Part shown: positions 45,790-54,209 of the stretch, in pieces
How positions within the stretch are numbered: the stretch's first letter is position 1
Layout of the letters: every line of letters starts with the position of its first letter
Assembly (NCBI RefSeq): GCF_000445125.1
Contig: NZ_ATHL01000046.1
Location: forward strand, 1 to 64,000
Length of the DNA stretch: 64,000 nt
Reading direction: 5' to 3'
From: Novosphingobium lindaniclasticum LE124
GTDB taxonomy: Bacteria; Pseudomonadota; Alphaproteobacteria; Sphingomonadales; Sphingomonadaceae
The notes under the pieces: generated by a model
What the model saw: the letters and a program-made list of their open reading frames with translations, nothing else
Database searches by the model: none
What the model was told of the DNA's origin: nothing
Program-made: the position numbers and the translations under genes

Positions 45790-46266
45790 TCATCCCACCT
45801 TGGGAACGATGTCGGACTTGCCCTCGCCCTCTTCCGCCATGCTCTGGAGCTGCTTCTGGCCGCGCGCCTTTTCCTTGCGGGCGCGGCTGCGTTCATAGAG
45901 CGTCTTTGCCGCCAGGCTACCGATGACCAGCGCGGCTCCGGGGCCGGAGCCTAGCGCCACGCGGGCGATGGCGGTATGCAGCATGGCCTGACTGAACGAG
46001 CGGCCGCGCAGGATCTGCGCTGCCGTTTCCGGCGTGTAGCGCTTGCCGAGCAGCGCATGTTCCATCGCGCGCCGGGCCAGGAACGATCCCCCGCGAAGGG
46101 CGATGTCGGCGATGGCGAGATTGGTGGCGGCGTTGGGACTGGGGCCGCTCAAGGTGCTGGCTTTGTCCAGGGCCTTTCCGGCGGTGTTCTTCACCGCCGT
46201 TCCGGCCTTGCTCATGCTTTTGCCGACGCTCTGGCCGACTTTCTTGGGTACGGAAACGACGCCCAT
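45790..46266 (-). CDS. hypothetical alanine-rich protein
   Basis: A 158-aa basic protein of unknown function, with Lys/Ser/Ala-rich N-terminus (GVVSVPKKVGQSVGKSMSKA) and helical remainder (AIADIALRGGSFLARRAMEH, FSQAMLHTAIARVALGS). A weakly hydrophobic stretch (PGAALVIGSLAAKTLY) could associate with the membrane. It lies 34 bp downstream of sspB and probably shares its transcript. The start at 46266 is the most plausible ATG. Confidence 0.6.
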   Translation of the reverse strand: MGVVSVPKKVGQSVGKSMSKAGTAVKNTAGKALDKASTLSGPSPNAATNLAIADIALRGGSFLARRAMEHALLGKRYTPETAAQILRGRSFSQAMLHTAIARVALGSGPGAALVIGSLAAKTLYERSRARKEKARGQKQLQSMAEEGEGKSDIVPKVG

Positions 46267-46300
46267 GGATATTGCTTTCCCGGGCGGTTTTCCGCCCGCC

Positions 46301-46810
46301 TTACTTCTTCTTGCCGAAATCGACCGAAACGACGTTCGATCCGTCTTCGCTGGAGGTAATGCGCGAGGCCACGTCGCGTTCCGAAGCCCCATTGGCCGAA
46401 TCGTTTTCGGCGGAGGCGAGATCGTCCTCGTCCTCTTCCACGGCCTGGAACTGCAGCCCGAAGTCCACCGCCGGATCGACGAAGGCGGTGATCGCCGAGA
46501 AGGGGATCACCAGCTTGGACGGCATCTGGTTGAAGCTGAGGCTTACCGTGAAATCCTCTTCCCGCACGGCCAGATCCCAGAACTTGTTCTGGAGCACGAT
46601 CGTCATCTCGTCCGGGAAGCGCGCGCGCAGTTCGGGAGGAACCGAGACGCCGGGCGCGCCGGTCTTGAAGGTGATGTAGAAATGGTGGGCGCCCGGCAGG
46701 ACGCCGCCCGCATCCTCGACTTGGCCGAGCACGCGGCCGACAACGGCGCGCAGGGCCTCCTGCACGATTTCATCGTAGGGGATCAGGCTGTCTGGTGTCG
46801 TATCGTTCAT
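46301..46810 (-). CDS. sspB: SspB-like ClpXP adaptor
   Basis: A 169-aa protein of the alphaproteobacterial SspB family, which tethers ssrA-tagged substrates to ClpXP. The core is intact: [36 protein letters not shown] and [19 protein letters not shown] long acidic linker ([13 protein letters not shown]) leads to the C-terminal ClpX-binding tail ([10 protein letters not shown]). It diverges from hisB with 188 bp between. Confidence 0.92.
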   Translation of the reverse strand: MNDTTPDSLIPYDEIVQEALRAVVGRVLGQVEDAGGVLPGAHHFYITFKTGAPGVSVPPELRARFPDEMTIVLQNKFWDLAVREEDFTVSLSFNQMPSKLVIPFSAITAFVDPAVDFGLQFQAVEEDEDDLASAENDSANGASERDVASRITSSEDGSNVVSVDFGKKK

Positions 46811-46998
46811 CGCGCCTTACGTGCTCATGGTTCTTTTTTCGGTCAAGCGGCTTCGAGCGTAAAATAGCACGTCTCGACAGGTTTTCCCTAGGTCGTTTGC
46901 TAAAGGGAGCGACCGAAGATTACTTTGGAAACGCTTTTCGCGCACACTTGGTGCCGGGCGGAATTGATTCCCGCGTGTACCGGTTTATAGGCGCAGCC

Positions 46999-47601
46999 AT
47001 GCGCACAGCCTCGATCATCCGCAAGACTCACGAGACCGACATCGCCGTGGAGGTCAACCTGGACGGCACGGGAGCCTATCAGGTCTCCACCGGGATCGGC
47101 TTTCTCGACCATATGATCGAGCAGTTCAGCCGCCATTCGCTGATCGACATCGCCTGCCGCATCAAGGGCGATCTTCATGTGGACCAGCACCACACCACGG
47201 AAGACAGCGCCATCGCCATCGGCCAGGCGATCAGCCAGGCCCTGGGCGACCGCGCGGGGATCGGCCGTTACGGCGATGTCCATTCGCCGATGGACGAGGC
47301 GCTGAGCCGCGTCTCGCTCGACATCTCGGGCAGACCTTGGCTGGTCTGGAAGGCGGGCTTCACGCAGGACAAGCTGGGCGAGTTCGACACCGAGATGGTG
47401 GAGCACTGGTTCCACTCGATCGCGCAGGCCGTGGGCATCACCCTGCACATCGAGCTTCTCTACGGCACCAACAATCACCACATCTGCGAAGGCATCTTCA
47501 AGGGCTTCGCCCGCGCGATGCGCACCGCCGTCGAACTGGACCCGCGCAAGGGCGGGGCCATACCCTCGACCAAGGGCATTCTCGGACAGGAGTCTCTGTA
47601 A
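46999..47601 (+). CDS. hisB: imidazoleglycerol-phosphate dehydratase
   Basis: A 200-aa monofunctional HisB, step 6 of histidine synthesis. Metal-binding motifs are present: [30 protein letters not shown] and [14 protein letters not shown]. The ATG at 46999 is the standard family start. The stop TAA shares its last base with the ATG of the next gene, so the operon is tightly coupled from its first gene. Confidence 0.96.
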   Translation: MRTASIIRKTHETDIAVEVNLDGTGAYQVSTGIGFLDHMIEQFSRHSLIDIACRIKGDLHVDQHHTTEDSAIAIGQAISQALGDRAGIGRYGDVHSPMDEALSRVSLDISGRPWLVWKAGFTQDKLGEFDTEMVEHWFHSIAQAVGITLHIELLYGTNNHHICEGIFKGFARAMRTAVELDPRKGGAIPSTKGILGQESL

Positions 47602-47894
47602 TGGCCAGCTTCATCGTTTCGCTGACCTATACCGCACCGATCGAAGCGATCGACGCGCTGCTGGAAAAGCATGTCGCCTGGCTGCGCGAGCAGCATGCGG
47701 CCGGGCACCTGCTGGGCTGGGGCCGCAAGGTTCCGCGAGAGGGCGGCATCCTGCTGGCCAAGGGCGAGAGCAAGCCCGCGGTGGAGGCACTCGCTTCGCA
47801 GGATCCTTTCGTGAAGGGCGGCGTCGCCACCATCGAAGTGATCGAGTGGGCGCACGGCTTCCTCGACGACAGTATTTCGGGTCTCGCGGGATGA
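47601..47894 (+). CDS. YCII-domain protein
   Basis: A 97-aa protein with the YCII (YciI) fold pattern: FIVSLTYTAPIEAIDALLEKH near the start, a DPF(V/..)KGG-type segment (SQDPFVKGGVATIEVIEW) and about the normal 95-residue length. The active-site His/Asp pair of the family is partly represented (KH, DPF). It overlaps hisB by one base and hisH by four, so it is embedded in the his operon. Its role there is unknown. Confidence 0.88.
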   Translation: MASFIVSLTYTAPIEAIDALLEKHVAWLREQHAAGHLLGWGRKVPREGGILLAKGESKPAVEALASQDPFVKGGVATIEVIEWAHGFLDDSISGLAG

Positions 47895-48514
47895 CCCTGG
47901 CGCTGATCGACTACGGCGCTGGCAACCTCTATTCGGTCGCCAATGCGCTGCGGGCGGCGGGGGCGGAGAACGTGGTCGTCACGGCCAACCCGGACGTCGT
48001 GCGCGCGGCGGACCGCATCGTCCTGCCGGGTGTCGGCTCCTTCCGGTCCTGTGCCGAAGGGCTCTGGGGCATTCGCGGCATGGTGGAGGCCATGAACGAG
48101 CGCGTCCATGTCGGCGGAGCGCCGTTCCTGGGCATCTGCGTGGGCATGCAGCTTCTCGCCACCCGGGGGCTTGAGCACGGCGTGACGCGGGGGCTCGACT
48201 GGATCGGCGGCCAGGTGCAGATCGTCGAGCGCACCGATCCCGCGATCAAGATTCCGCACATGGGCTGGAACGACGTCTCGCTCGGCCGCAAGGATCCGGC
48301 GCAAGGGCTGATCGAGCCCGGCGAAGCCTATTTCCTGCACTCCTACCACTTCCAGCCGGACGACGGCGCGCATGTGGCGGCCATGACCGACCACGGCGGC
48401 GGCCTTGTCGCGGCCGTGGCGAAGGACAATGTCGTGGGCGTGCAGTTCCACCCCGAAAAGAGCCAGGCCTACGGGCTGGCGCTGCTTTCCCGTTTCCTCG
48501 AATGGAAGCCCTGA
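47891..48514 (+). CDS. hisH: imidazole glycerol phosphate synthase, glutaminase subunit
   Basis: A 207-aa class I amidotransferase supplying ammonia to HisF. The nucleophile is Cys83 in GICVGMQLL, and the His-Glu pair lies in GVQFHPEKSQ. The ATG overlaps the previous stop (ATGA). A 29-codon ORF and hisA follow. Confidence 0.96.
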   Translation: MTLALIDYGAGNLYSVANALRAAGAENVVVTANPDVVRAADRIVLPGVGSFRSCAEGLWGIRGMVEAMNERVHVGGAPFLGICVGMQLLATRGLEHGVTRGLDWIGGQVQIVERTDPAIKIPHMGWNDVSLGRKDPAQGLIEPGEAYFLHSYHFQPDDGAHVAAMTDHGGGLVAAVAKDNVVGVQFHPEKSQAYGLALLSRFLEWKP

Positions 48515-48515
48515 G

Positions 48516-48605
48516 ATGAATTTTGATGCATTGACCGGATCGGCTTTCGCCGATCCTTGCGCGGCGTGGGCCGGTGCCGCCTCCGGCCGGGAGGCCGGAC
48601 AATGA
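48516..48605 (+). CDS. 29-aa ORF coupling hisH to hisA
   Basis: This short ORF (MNFDALTGSAFADPCAAW...) starts one base after the hisH stop codon and ends with a TGA that overlaps the hisA ATG (ATGA). Its coupling geometry is like that of the other junctions in the operon. It could be a genuine small protein or a translational bridge that carries ribosomes to hisA. It contains one cysteine and no hydrophobic segment. No homologue is claimed. Confidence 0.4.
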   Translation: MNFDALTGSAFADPCAAWAGAASGREAGQ

Positions 48606-49330
48606 TCGTTTTTCCCGCCATCGACCTCAAGCAGGGGCAGGTCGTGCGCCTGGCCGAAGGCGACATGGATCGCGCTACCGTCTATGGCGACAATCCCGCC
48701 GCGCAGGCCATGCTCTTTGCCGAAGCGGGGTCGCAGTATCTCCATGTCGTCGATCTCGACGGCTCCTTCGCGGGCCGTGCGGAGAATCGCGAGGCGGTGG
48801 AAGCCATTCTCGAAGCGTTTCCCGGTCACGTCCAGCTCGGCGGCGGCATCCGCACGCGTGAGGCGGTGGCGGGCTGGTTCGACCTTGGGGTCTCGCGCGT
48901 GGTCATGGGCACCGCCGCGCTGAAGGATCCGCAGTTCGTCAAGGACATGGCCCGTGAATACCCCGGCGGCATCGTCGTCGCGGTGGACGCGCGCGAAGGC
49001 ATGGTCGCGACCGAGGGCTGGGCGGAAGTTTCCGACGTCTCGATCGTCGACATGGCCCGCCGGTTCGAGGACGCGGGCGTGGCATCGCTGCTCTTCACCG
49101 ACATCGGCCGGGACGGCCTGCTCAAGGGCTGCAACATCGACGCCACCGTCGATCTCGCCCGTCGCACCGACCTGCCGGTGATCGCCAGCGGCGGCGTGAA
49201 GGGCCTCGACGACATTCGCCTGCTGGGGCTCCATGCCGGGGGCGGCATCGAGGGTGTCATCACCGGACGGGCGCTCTACGACGGCCGCCTCGACCTTGCC
49301 GCCGCGATCGCGATGGCGGAGAAGGCGTGA
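48602..49330 (+). CDS. hisA: phosphoribosylformimino-5-aminoimidazole carboxamide ribotide isomerase
   Basis: A 242-aa TIM-barrel isomerase. The catalytic Asp8 is in PAIDLKQGQVV; phosphate-binding segments VQLGGGIRTREAV and IASGGVKGLDDI and the second-half aspartate in FTDIGRDGLLKG are present. The ATG at 48602 lies inside the stop of a 29-codon ORF. The stop TGA overlaps the GTG of the next gene. Confidence 0.96.
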   Translation: MIVFPAIDLKQGQVVRLAEGDMDRATVYGDNPAAQAMLFAEAGSQYLHVVDLDGSFAGRAENREAVEAILEAFPGHVQLGGGIRTREAVAGWFDLGVSRVVMGTAALKDPQFVKDMAREYPGGIVVAVDAREGMVATEGWAEVSDVSIVDMARRFEDAGVASLLFTDIGRDGLLKGCNIDATVDLARRTDLPVIASGGVKGLDDIRLLGLHAGGGIEGVITGRALYDGRLDLAAAIAMAEKA

Positions 49331-49572
49331 ACGAGAACCGCCTCGTCGGCGTCCTGGCGCTGGCGATCTTCGTGCCGGGCGCGATCTTTGCCCTTCGCGA
49401 CTTCCGCAAGGGCAGGGCGCGGCTCATGCTGTTCAGCCGGGCCCGCTCGAAAGTGGAAGCAGGGCGTGAAGAGAACCCGCGCAAGTTCTGGGCCTACACC
49501 GCGTTCAACTTCGCCGTCTGCCTGACGGTAGGCGTGTTTTGCGTGCTGTTGTTCTTCAAGCCGGTGGAGTGA
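49327..49572 (+). CDS. small two-TM protein in the his operon
   Basis: An 81-aa protein starting with GTG that overlaps the hisA stop. Two hydrophobic segments (about residues 5-22 and 57-77) flank a basic, charged cytoplasmic loop ([28 protein letters not shown]). It is followed after 22 bp by hisF with its own CAGGAG. Short membrane proteins between hisA and hisF are something I associate with sphingomonads; function unknown. Confidence 0.75.
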   Translation: MNENRLVGVLALAIFVPGAIFALRDFRKGRARLMLFSRARSKVEAGREENPRKFWAYTAFNFAVCLTVGVFCVLLFFKPVE

Positions 49573-49594
49573 CACCCATGTCCAGGAGCCCGAA

Positions 49595-50356
49595 ATGACC
49601 GTCCGTATCCGCGTCATTCCCTGCCTCGATGTCGCCAACGGCCGCGTCGTGAAGGGCGTCAACTTCGTCGATCTCGTCGACGCCGGTGATCCGGTGGAGC
49701 AGGCCCGCGCCTATGACGCCGCCGGGGCCGACGAACTCTGCTTCCTCGACATTTCCGCCAGCCACGAAGGGCGCGGTACCCTGCTCGACGTGGTGCAGCG
49801 CACTGCCGAGGTCTGCTTCATGCCGCTGACGGTCGGCGGCGGCGTGCGCACCGCCGAGGATGCCCGCGCGCTGTTGCTTGCCGGGGCCGATAAGGTGGCG
49901 GTCAATTCCGCCGCCGTCTCTCGCCCCGAAGTCGTGGCGGACATTGCCGAGAAGTTCGGCTCGCAGTGCATCGTCGCTTCGGTGGATGCCCGCAAGGTCG
50001 CGCCGGGTAAGTGGGAGATCTTCACCCACGGCGGCCGCAAGGCCACCGGGATCGACGCGCTGGAACATGCCGTGAAACTGGCGGATTACGGTGCGGGCGA
50101 GCTGCTCGTTACTTCTATGGACGGCGACGGCACGCAGAGCGGCTACGACCTTGAACTCACCCGCCTGATTGCCGGGAGCGTTTCGGTGCCGGTGATCGCC
50201 AGCGGCGGCGTCGGCAATCTGGACCATCTCGTGGCGGGCGTGACCCGCGGCAAGGCCAGCGCGGTGCTGGCGGCCTCGATCTTCCACTTCGGCAAGCATT
50301 CGATTGCGGAGGCGCATGCAGCGCTGCGTTCGGCAGGGCTGCCGGCGCGGGGGTGA
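49595..50356 (+). CDS. hisF: imidazole glycerol phosphate synthase, cyclase subunit
   Basis: A 253-aa TIM-barrel cyclase. Catalytic Asp12 is in [14 protein letters not shown] and the second catalytic Asp in [13 protein letters not shown]. Phosphate-binding loops VGGGVRT and IASGGVGN are intact. CAGGAG precedes the ATG. With HisH it forms the glutamine-dependent synthase. Confidence 0.97.
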   Translation: MTVRIRVIPCLDVANGRVVKGVNFVDLVDAGDPVEQARAYDAAGADELCFLDISASHEGRGTLLDVVQRTAEVCFMPLTVGGGVRTAEDARALLLAGADKVAVNSAAVSRPEVVADIAEKFGSQCIVASVDARKVAPGKWEIFTHGGRKATGIDALEHAVKLADYGAGELLVTSMDGDGTQSGYDLELTRLIAGSVSVPVIASGGVGNLDHLVAGVTRGKASAVLAASIFHFGKHSIAEAHAALRSAGLPARG

Positions 50357-50461
50357 CGAATACGTCGTCCCGGACGGCAATATGGCAAACCCTTGCTCTT
50401 CCGATCGCCCCGGATCGGGACAAGTGCCGATGCGCACTTGCCGTTTCAAGCGGTTACGCTG

Positions 50462-50665
50462 ATGGCCGCTCAACAGTCCCGCAGGAGCCATATCTTGCCT
50501 TGCTATCGCTGCCTGTCCGTCCTTGTGGCGGCCTCACTCACGCCCGCCTCCGTTTTCGCGGCCGACGCCACGCGCCTGCCCGAGCCCAGCGGCCTGTTCC
50601 TTCTCGCCATGGGGGTGGCCGATGTGGTCATCGGGCGCAAGTTCTCGCGCAACCGGCCGGATTGA
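50462..50665 (+). CDS. mini PEP-CTERM protein
   Basis: A 67-aa protein: an N-terminal signal peptide (residues 14-33, ending SVFA before ADATR) is followed almost immediately by a PEP-CTERM sorting tail, LPEPSGLFLLAMGVADVVIG (Pro40-Glu41-Pro42), then a basic end (RKFSRNRPD). The mature part between signal and PEP is only about six residues, far shorter than usual PEP-CTERM proteins. The tail should be recognised by an exosortase; none is in the window. The ATG lacks a strong ribosome site. It sits between hisF and hisE. Confidence 0.6.
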   Translation: MAAQQSRRSHILPCYRCLSVLVAASLTPASVFAADATRLPEPSGLFLLAMGVADVVIGRKFSRNRPD

Positions 50666-50727
50666 TCCGCCTTCTTTCGGATTTTGCCGCTCTTGACCGA
50701 TATGCTCACGCAACGCATGGGCAGGAC

Positions 50728-51054
50728 ATGAGCAGCCTCGACACTCTCGCCCGCCTCGAAGCCACGATCGCCACGCGCCGCGCCGCCGATCCCGAAAGCA
50801 GCTATGTCGCGAAGCTCCATGCCAAAGGGCTGGGTAAGATCGCGCAGAAGCTGGGCGAGGAAGCCACCGAAACCGTGATCGCCGCCCTCACCGAGGACGA
50901 CAAGGCGCTCACTGGCGAGGTGGCCGACCTGATCTTCCATCTCATGGTGCTGCTCGGCGCGCGCGACGTGCCGTTCGCTGCCGTGCTGGCCGAACTGGAC
51001 CGCCGCGAAGGCGTCTCCGGCATTGCCGAGAAGGCCGCCCGCCCCAAGGACTGA
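50728..51054 (+). CDS. hisE: phosphoribosyl-ATP pyrophosphatase
   Basis: A 108-aa MazG-like pyrophosphatase, step 2 of histidine synthesis. The all-alpha fold and metal ligands are seen in KIAQKLGEEATETVIAAL and GEVADLIFHLMVLL. The ATG at 50728 starts the typical LARLEATIATRR sequence. It is monofunctional, since no hisI domain is fused. Confidence 0.94.
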   Translation: MSSLDTLARLEATIATRRAADPESSYVAKLHAKGLGKIAQKLGEEATETVIAALTEDDKALTGEVADLIFHLMVLLGARDVPFAAVLAELDRREGVSGIAEKAARPKD

Positions 51055-51094
51055 GCCTCCAGTCCCATTGCTTTCGATACTCCGGGAGACACCG

Positions 51095-51472
51095 ATGCCG
51101 ATCGACCCCAAGCTGCCCTACGACGAGAACAACATCTTCGCGAAGATCCTGCGCGGCGAGCTGCCGTGCAGCAAGGTCTACGAGGACGACTACGCGCTGG
51201 CCTTCAACGACATCCGCCCACAGGCACCGGTCCATGTGCTGGTCATCCCCAAGGCCGCCTATGTCTCGTGGGACGACTTCACCGCCAAGGCGGACGATGC
51301 CGAAATCGCCGGATTCATGCGCGCCGTCGGCCACGTCACGCGCCAGCTCGAACTGGACGAGCCGGGTTATCGCCTGATGGTCAACATGGGCACCAACGGC
51401 CACCAGGAAGTGCCGCATCTCCATGTGCACATTTTCGGCGGCCGCCAGTTCTTCCAGATGATCGCGGAGTAG
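51095..51472 (+). CDS. HIT family nucleotide-binding protein
   Basis: A 125-aa histidine-triad protein with the HxHxH motif in PHLHVHIFGGR near the C-terminus, plus DDYALAFNDIRPQAPVHVLVIP. These are typical of HINT-type (HinT-like) purine nucleoside phosphoramidases. GGGAGAC precedes the ATG. It is 40 bp after hisE, as is common in alphaproteobacteria. Confidence 0.93.
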   Translation: MPIDPKLPYDENNIFAKILRGELPCSKVYEDDYALAFNDIRPQAPVHVLVIPKAAYVSWDDFTAKADDAEIAGFMRAVGHVTRQLELDEPGYRLMVNMGTNGHQEVPHLHVHIFGGRQFFQMIAE

Positions 51473-51489
51473 GCAGGGCGGGCAAACCC

Positions 51490-51518
51490 CGTCGTCCCGG
51501 ATCAAGTCCGGGACGACG
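51490..51518. repeat. palindromic intergenic repeat
   Basis: CGTCGTCCCGGA (51490-51501) and TCCGGGACGACG (51507-51518) are perfect 12-bp arms with a 5-base loop. I recognise this CGTCGTCCCGGA-type palindrome as frequent between genes in sphingomonads. A related fragment (CGTCGTCCCGGAC) occurs just after hisF near 50365. Confidence 0.7.
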
Positions 51519-51614
51519 GATGGCGTGAAATTCGCACGAACACGCCCCGTGCGCGGGATAAGTTGCGACGAGTGGATTGCGCTACGGCCCCCTCCCGCTA
51601 CACAACTCGGCAGC

Positions 51615-52079
51615 ATGAGCAGCGATCCTCTTCCCCCCAGCGGCGTCCTCGACGGGCCGCTCCACCGCTATGCGCTTCGCGTGTTCTACGAGGACACCGA
51701 CGCGGGCGGGGTGGTCTATCATGCCAATTACATCCGCTGGTTCGAACGGGCCCGCTCCGATCTGCTCGACCTGCTGGGTATCGACCAGCGCGCGGCAATG
51801 GAGTCCGGCGAAGGGCTCTACACCGTTGCGGAAGTGAACATCCGTTACCTTTCGCCCGCGCGCCTCGGGGACGGGGTGGTGATCGATACCCATGCGCTTC
51901 AGGTCGGCCGCGTGAGCTGCACGCTTCGCCAAGTGGCCCGACGCGGAGAAATTCGCCTTGCCGAGGCCACGGTAAAGGTCGGGTTCATCAGTCCTGAAGG
52001 ACGACCGCGCAAACAGCCCGCCGCCTGGCAACACGCTTTCGCCTCGCTCATGCAAGAGCATCCGAGAGGACAAGAATGA
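51615..52079 (+). CDS. ybgC: acyl-CoA thioesterase of the Tol-Pal locus
   Basis: A 154-aa hot-dog-fold thioesterase with the catalytic pattern VFYEDTDAGGVVYHANYIRWFE. It leads the tol-pal operon as in most proteobacteria and may act with phospholipid synthesis or the Tol machinery. The ATG at 51615 fits family length. The stop overlaps the tolQ ATG (ATGA). Confidence 0.93.
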   Translation: MSSDPLPPSGVLDGPLHRYALRVFYEDTDAGGVVYHANYIRWFERARSDLLDLLGIDQRAAMESGEGLYTVAEVNIRYLSPARLGDGVVIDTHALQVGRVSCTLRQVARRGEIRLAEATVKVGFISPEGRPRKQPAAWQHAFASLMQEHPRGQE

Positions 52080-52785
52080 CTTTTGAACTGCTCGCCTCCG
52101 CCGTCACCATCGGCAGCGATTCCAACCACCTCAATCCGGTGAAGCTGTTCCTCCACGCCGATATCGTCGTGCAGTCGATCATGGCGGGGCTGATCCTGGC
52201 GAGCGTCTGGGTCTGGGCCATCATCATCAGCTTCATGCTGCGCATCGGCAGTCTCAACCGCAAATGCGCCGAGTATGAGGAAGGTTTCTGGGAAGCCCAG
52301 AACTTCGAGGCCTATCAGAAGGAACGCCGCCGCGGCGACGTGCCGATGGGCAAAGTCGCGGGCGCGGGTCTCGCCGAATGGCGCCGCAATGCCGCCATGC
52401 CCAAGTTCGACCCCGATGGCGCGCGCGAGCGTATCGCCCTGGCCATGACATCTTCGGTGGGTGAGGAGAGCGACCGCATTTCCAACCGCCTGAACTTCCT
52501 GGCGACCGTGGGTTCGGTGGCACCTTTCGTGGGTCTGTTCGGCACCGTCTGGGGCATCATGAACAGCTTCTTCCAGATCGGCCAGCAGCAGAATTCCTCG
52601 CTCGCGGTCGTCGCCCCCGGCATTTCGGAGGCGCTGTTCGCCACCGCCATCGGTCTGTTCGCGGCCATCCCGGCGGTGATCGCCTACAACCGCTTCTCGC
52701 ACCGCGTGAACCTGTTCGAATCGCGCCTGCAGCGCTTTGCCGACCGGCTGCACTCCGCGCTTACGCGTGAGCTGGAGCAGCGCTG

Positions 52786-52786
<1 letters not shown>
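52076..52786 (+). CDS. tolQ: Tol-Pal system proton-channel subunit TolQ
   Basis: A 236-aa inner-membrane protein with three TM segments: near residues 25-50, and a pair in the second half (FLATVGSVAPFVGLFGTVWGIM and LFATAIGLFAAIPAVIAYN). The latter is the MotA/TolQ/ExbB signature. With TolR it harnesses proton motive force for outer-membrane constriction. It is coupled to ybgC (ATGA) and to tolR (TGATG). Confidence 0.96.
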
Positions 52787-53244
<458 letters not shown>

Positions 53245-53258
53245 GTTAGGCTGGCACG

Positions 53259-54209
53259 ATGGCAATGCTGGGATTGCGCAAGGACGAGGGGCTGGGGCTC
53301 ACGCTGGCAGTCGCGCTGCACGTTGCGGTGCTGGCGGTCATCGTGCTGCGCCCGGCGCAGACCGATGTCGTGAAGCCGCCGCAGCGCATCGAAGTGACGC
53401 TGAGCGATCAGGTCGGCATGACCTCGACCTCGCCCGACCCGTTCAGCCAGGCCGCGCCCGATATCGCGCCCGAGATCGGCGAGGCGGCGCCGCCGCCAGC
53501 GCCCGCCCCGGAGCCCTTGCCGCAGCCCGAGCCGCTACCTCCGGCGCCTGCGCCGCGTCCGCTGCCGCAACCCAAACCGCAGCCCAAGCCGGCACCCGCG
53601 CCGAAGCCGGTCCCGCCTAAACCTGCACCGCCCAAACCGACACCACCGAAGCCCAAGCCCGCGCCTCAGAAGCCCGCCGCCAAGCCGGCTCCGCAAAAGC
53701 CCGCTGCAAAGCCCGCGCCAAGCCGTAACAGCAGCGCGATCGACCGGATCGTCGGCAAGTCCGGCTCCGCGTCAAGCAAGGCGACCACGCCGCCCAAGAA
53801 GGCCGGCGGTAGCCGTGTCGGAGCGGACTTCCTTGCCGGCGTTTCCGGCGCGACGTCCACGCAGGGCAAGGGCCAACCCGCGGCGGCTCTGGGGCCGGCG
53901 GCGGTGTCCGCACTCAACGGGGCCATCAGCCGCCAGCTCAAGCCGCACTGGGCCGCTCCCCAGGGCGCGGACGCGGAACTTCTGGTGACCACCGTGCGCT
54001 TCCGCCTCAACCAGGACGGCAGCCTCAATGGTGATCCTCAGGTCCTGCGCACGACCGGCCAGAACGCGGCCAACTCGGCGCAGGTCCAGCGTCACCAGGA
54101 ACAGGCGATCCGCGCGGTGAAGCTTGCAGCTCCGTTCAATCTGCCGGAAGACCTCTACAACGGCTGGAAGGTCATCACGACCAACTTCGACAGAAGGCTA
54201 TCGCAATGA
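53259..54209 (+). CDS. tolA: TolA-like protein with proline-rich domain
   Basis: A 316-aa inner-membrane-anchored protein linking TolQR to Pal/TolB. The TM anchor is at about residues 12-34. A long, extended Pro/Ala/Lys-rich domain (about 75-165, repeats of PxP and KPxPPKP type) should span the periplasm. The C-terminal TonB/TolA-like domain starts near 225 (LKPHWAAPQGADAELLVTTV) and ends before a coupled overlap with tolB. In alphaproteobacteria this extended Pro-rich linker replaces the long helix of E. coli TolA. Confidence 0.92.
   Translation: MAMLGLRKDEGLGLTLAVALHVAVLAVIVLRPAQTDVVKPPQRIEVTLSDQVGMTSTSPDPFSQAAPDIAPEIGEAAPPPAPAPEPLPQPEPLPPAPAPRPLPQPKPQPKPAPAPKPVPPKPAPPKPTPPKPKPAPQKPAAKPAPQKPAAKPAPSRNSSAIDRIVGKSGSASSKATTPPKKAGGSRVGADFLAGVSGATSTQGKGQPAAALGPAAVSALNGAISRQLKPHWAAPQGADAELLVTTVRFRLNQDGSLNGDPQVLRTTGQNAANSAQVQRHQEQAIRAVKLAAPFNLPEDLYNGWKVITTNFDRRLSQ

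Noticed and set aside
47627..49234. Minus-strand open frame of 535 codons across the his genes
   Set aside because: Opposite to YCII, hisH and hisA, each with clear motifs; His/Arg/Ala-rich shadow.
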